Part shown: in pieces, positions 26,288 to 27,230 of the stretch
How positions within the stretch are numbered: the stretch's first letter is position 1
Layout: every line of letters begins with the position of its first letter
Assembly (NCBI GenBank): GCA_046160865.1
Contig: JBJXHG010000008.1
Span: forward strand, 1 to 27,230
Source of the DNA: JBJXHG01 sp046160865
Lineage (GTDB): Bacteria > Planctomycetota > UBA1135 > GCA-002686595
Length of the DNA stretch: 27,230 nt
Reading direction: 5' to 3'
The notes under the pieces: generated by a model
What the model was told of the DNA's origin: nothing
What the model saw: the letters and a program-made list of their open reading frames with translations, nothing else
Database searches by the model: none
Translations under genes and position numbers: made by a program

Positions 26288-26989
26288 TCAACCCGCCTCG
26301 GCGCGCGTCTCCATCTCGGCCACGAGCGAGCGGATGCTCGTCGCGATCATGTAGACCGGCTGCGGCGCCGTCGGATCGAAGAGCGTCCGGCGCGCGCCTT
26401 CGAACGTGAACGAGCGGCGCTCGACCGCGGGATCCGCGAGCGCGCGTGCGAGCTCCGCGATCGACGACGCGAGGCCCGCGCCGAGCGCGCGCACGGCACC
26501 GGACTCGCGCACGAGCCCGAACTCGATCGTGAACCAGTACACGCGCTCGAGCTCCGCGAGCTCGGAGTCGCTTGCATCGCGCGCGCGCTCGGCCATCGCG
26601 GCGAGCGCGCACGAGATCGACGGCGACGCGAGCTGCGGCACGTGGCCGAACACGTCGTGGAAGAGATCCGGCTCGGGCGTGTACTCGAGATCGTCCGGAT
26701 GCCGGATCCAATCGGGAGACGGGAAGCGGCGGTCGCGCAAGAGCGCGAAGAAGTCGCGCGCCGGGATCAGGCCGGGCACGGTCTCGATGCGCCATCCGCA
26801 CACGTCGAACAGCGCGCGTGAGAGCTCCGCGTGACGCGGCATGCGCGCCGGATCGAAAGCGACGCGTCCGAGACCCTCGACGAACTCGCGGCACATGCCG
26901 CGCGCGATCGCGGGACGCTGACGCTCGCACAGGCGGCGCCACACGTCGTCGCGCTGCGCATCGGAGGCTTGCCTGTGGGCCGGATACAT
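26288..26989 (-). CDS. phhA: Phenylalanine 4-hydroxylase
   Basis: 233 residues from ATG 26989 (MYPAHRQASDAQRDDVWRRL), which matches the start of bacterial phenylalanine hydroxylases; an in-frame ATG at 27100 is less likely. The iron ligands are His111 and His116 in PDLFHDVFGHVPQL and Glu156 in VYWFTIEFGL. GWRIETVPGLIPARDFFALL is the conserved pterin/substrate region. It converts phenylalanine to tyrosine with tetrahydrobiopterin and oxygen. It is somewhat shorter than the common 260-300 residues, mostly at the C terminus. No upstream Shine-Dalgarno and no neighbouring pterin-recycling gene are seen. Confidence 0.92.
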   Translation of the reverse strand: MYPAHRQASDAQRDDVWRRLCERQRPAIARGMCREFVEGLGRVAFDPARMPRHAELSRALFDVCGWRIETVPGLIPARDFFALLRDRRFPSPDWIRHPDDLEYTPEPDLFHDVFGHVPQLASPSISCALAAMAERARDASDSELAELERVYWFTIEFGLVRESGAVRALGAGLASSIAELARALADPAVERRSFTFEGARRTLFDPTAPQPVYMIATSIRSLVAEMETRAEAG

Positions 26990-27173
26990 GGGGTGAGACA
27001 CCCGCGCGAGCGCGAGCGCGCAGCGAGGACGTCTCGCGAAGCATCGCCCGAGAATTGCACTCGCGCCAGCGCGGCGCGCGGCGCAGGTGCGATGCGGCAA
27101 GTTATTCCGGGCGAGCGCGCAACTCTCACCACGTCCGTCGCGAGGTTGCGCCTGCGCGTTCGGAGCAAGGCGT

Positions 27174-27230
27174 TGGATCGGAATCGACCGCAGCTGACCT
27201 ATTCGGTCAGCGAGGATCGATTCGGATCCA
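27174..27230. repeat. 57-bp palindrome at the right edge
   Basis: The arms (27174-27199 and 27205-27230) match at 21 of 26 positions when inverted, around a 5-base centre; the inner seven pairs GCTGACC-TATTC-GGTCAGC (27193-27211) are perfect. It may extend past the window. No T tract is visible. It could be a terminator of a gene outside the window or another palindromic element. The remaining gap from 26990 to 27173 shows no feature I can support. Confidence 0.5.

Noticed and set aside
26290..27044. Alternative minus-strand frame over the phenylalanine hydroxylase gene
   Set aside because: The other frame carries the iron-binding HDxFGHxP motif and the Glu ligand; this one is an Arg-rich shadow.

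Overview
This is a very GC-rich bacterial window, dense with genes on both strands. The gene content points to a Planctomycetota-like organism: a GldG/DUF4340 ABC-2 export operon, a secreted lamin-tail-domain protein, a giant kinase/TPR/GAF/sigma-54 activator, few Shine-Dalgarno sequences and non-ATG starts. This assignment is an inference; another high-GC phylum such as Myxococcota is not excluded. No rRNA, tRNA, CRISPR array or transposase gene was recognised.

Layout. (1) 1-919, minus: N-terminal part of a DEAD/DEAH (MrfA/YprA-like) helicase cut by the window edge, followed by a ~160-bp palindromic element (956-1121). (2) 1166-6595, minus: four-gene operon, transcribed in the order ABC ATPase, ABC-2 permease, GldG-like protein, DUF4340 protein, with two 4-base stop/start overlaps. 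(3) 6833-8776, minus: dnaK on its own, ending in strong hairpins, with an upstream region rich in TGCCA/TGGCA half-sites. (4) 9002-10721: a secreted lamin-tail protein (minus) diverging from a membrane-anchored AsmA-like protein (plus). (5) 10705-15735, minus: a 1676-residue sigma-54-type activator whose 3' end overlaps the AsmA-like gene and whose start lies just below a cluster of inverted half-sites. (6) 15998-19516: a secreted beta-propeller-like protein, a small molybdopterin-domain-like protein, an SRPBCC-like membrane-anchored protein and a GNAT acetyltransferase. (7) 19815-25658, plus: tig, clpP and clpX, then a DHH phosphoesterase and an rlmN-like gene; a 165-bp palindromic element begins at the clpX stop codon. 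(8) 25837-26989, minus: a small lipoprotein and phenylalanine 4-hydroxylase. A palindrome runs into the right edge.

How the genes work together. tig-clpP-clpX is a classic protein folding and turnover cluster, and dnaK adds to the chaperone theme. Both chaperone upstream regions carry a CTGCC-N4/5-GGCAG palindrome, which could be a shared operator. The GldG/DUF4340 operon forms one membrane complex of unknown cargo. The giant regulator probably integrates a degenerate kinase-like module and a GAF sensor with sigma-54-dependent transcription, and may control itself.

The least explained parts are the palindromic elements (956-1121, 23325-23489, and a possible solo end at 9839), the degenerate kinase front end of the regulator with its operator-like cluster, and an apparently coding fragment in frame after rlmN.
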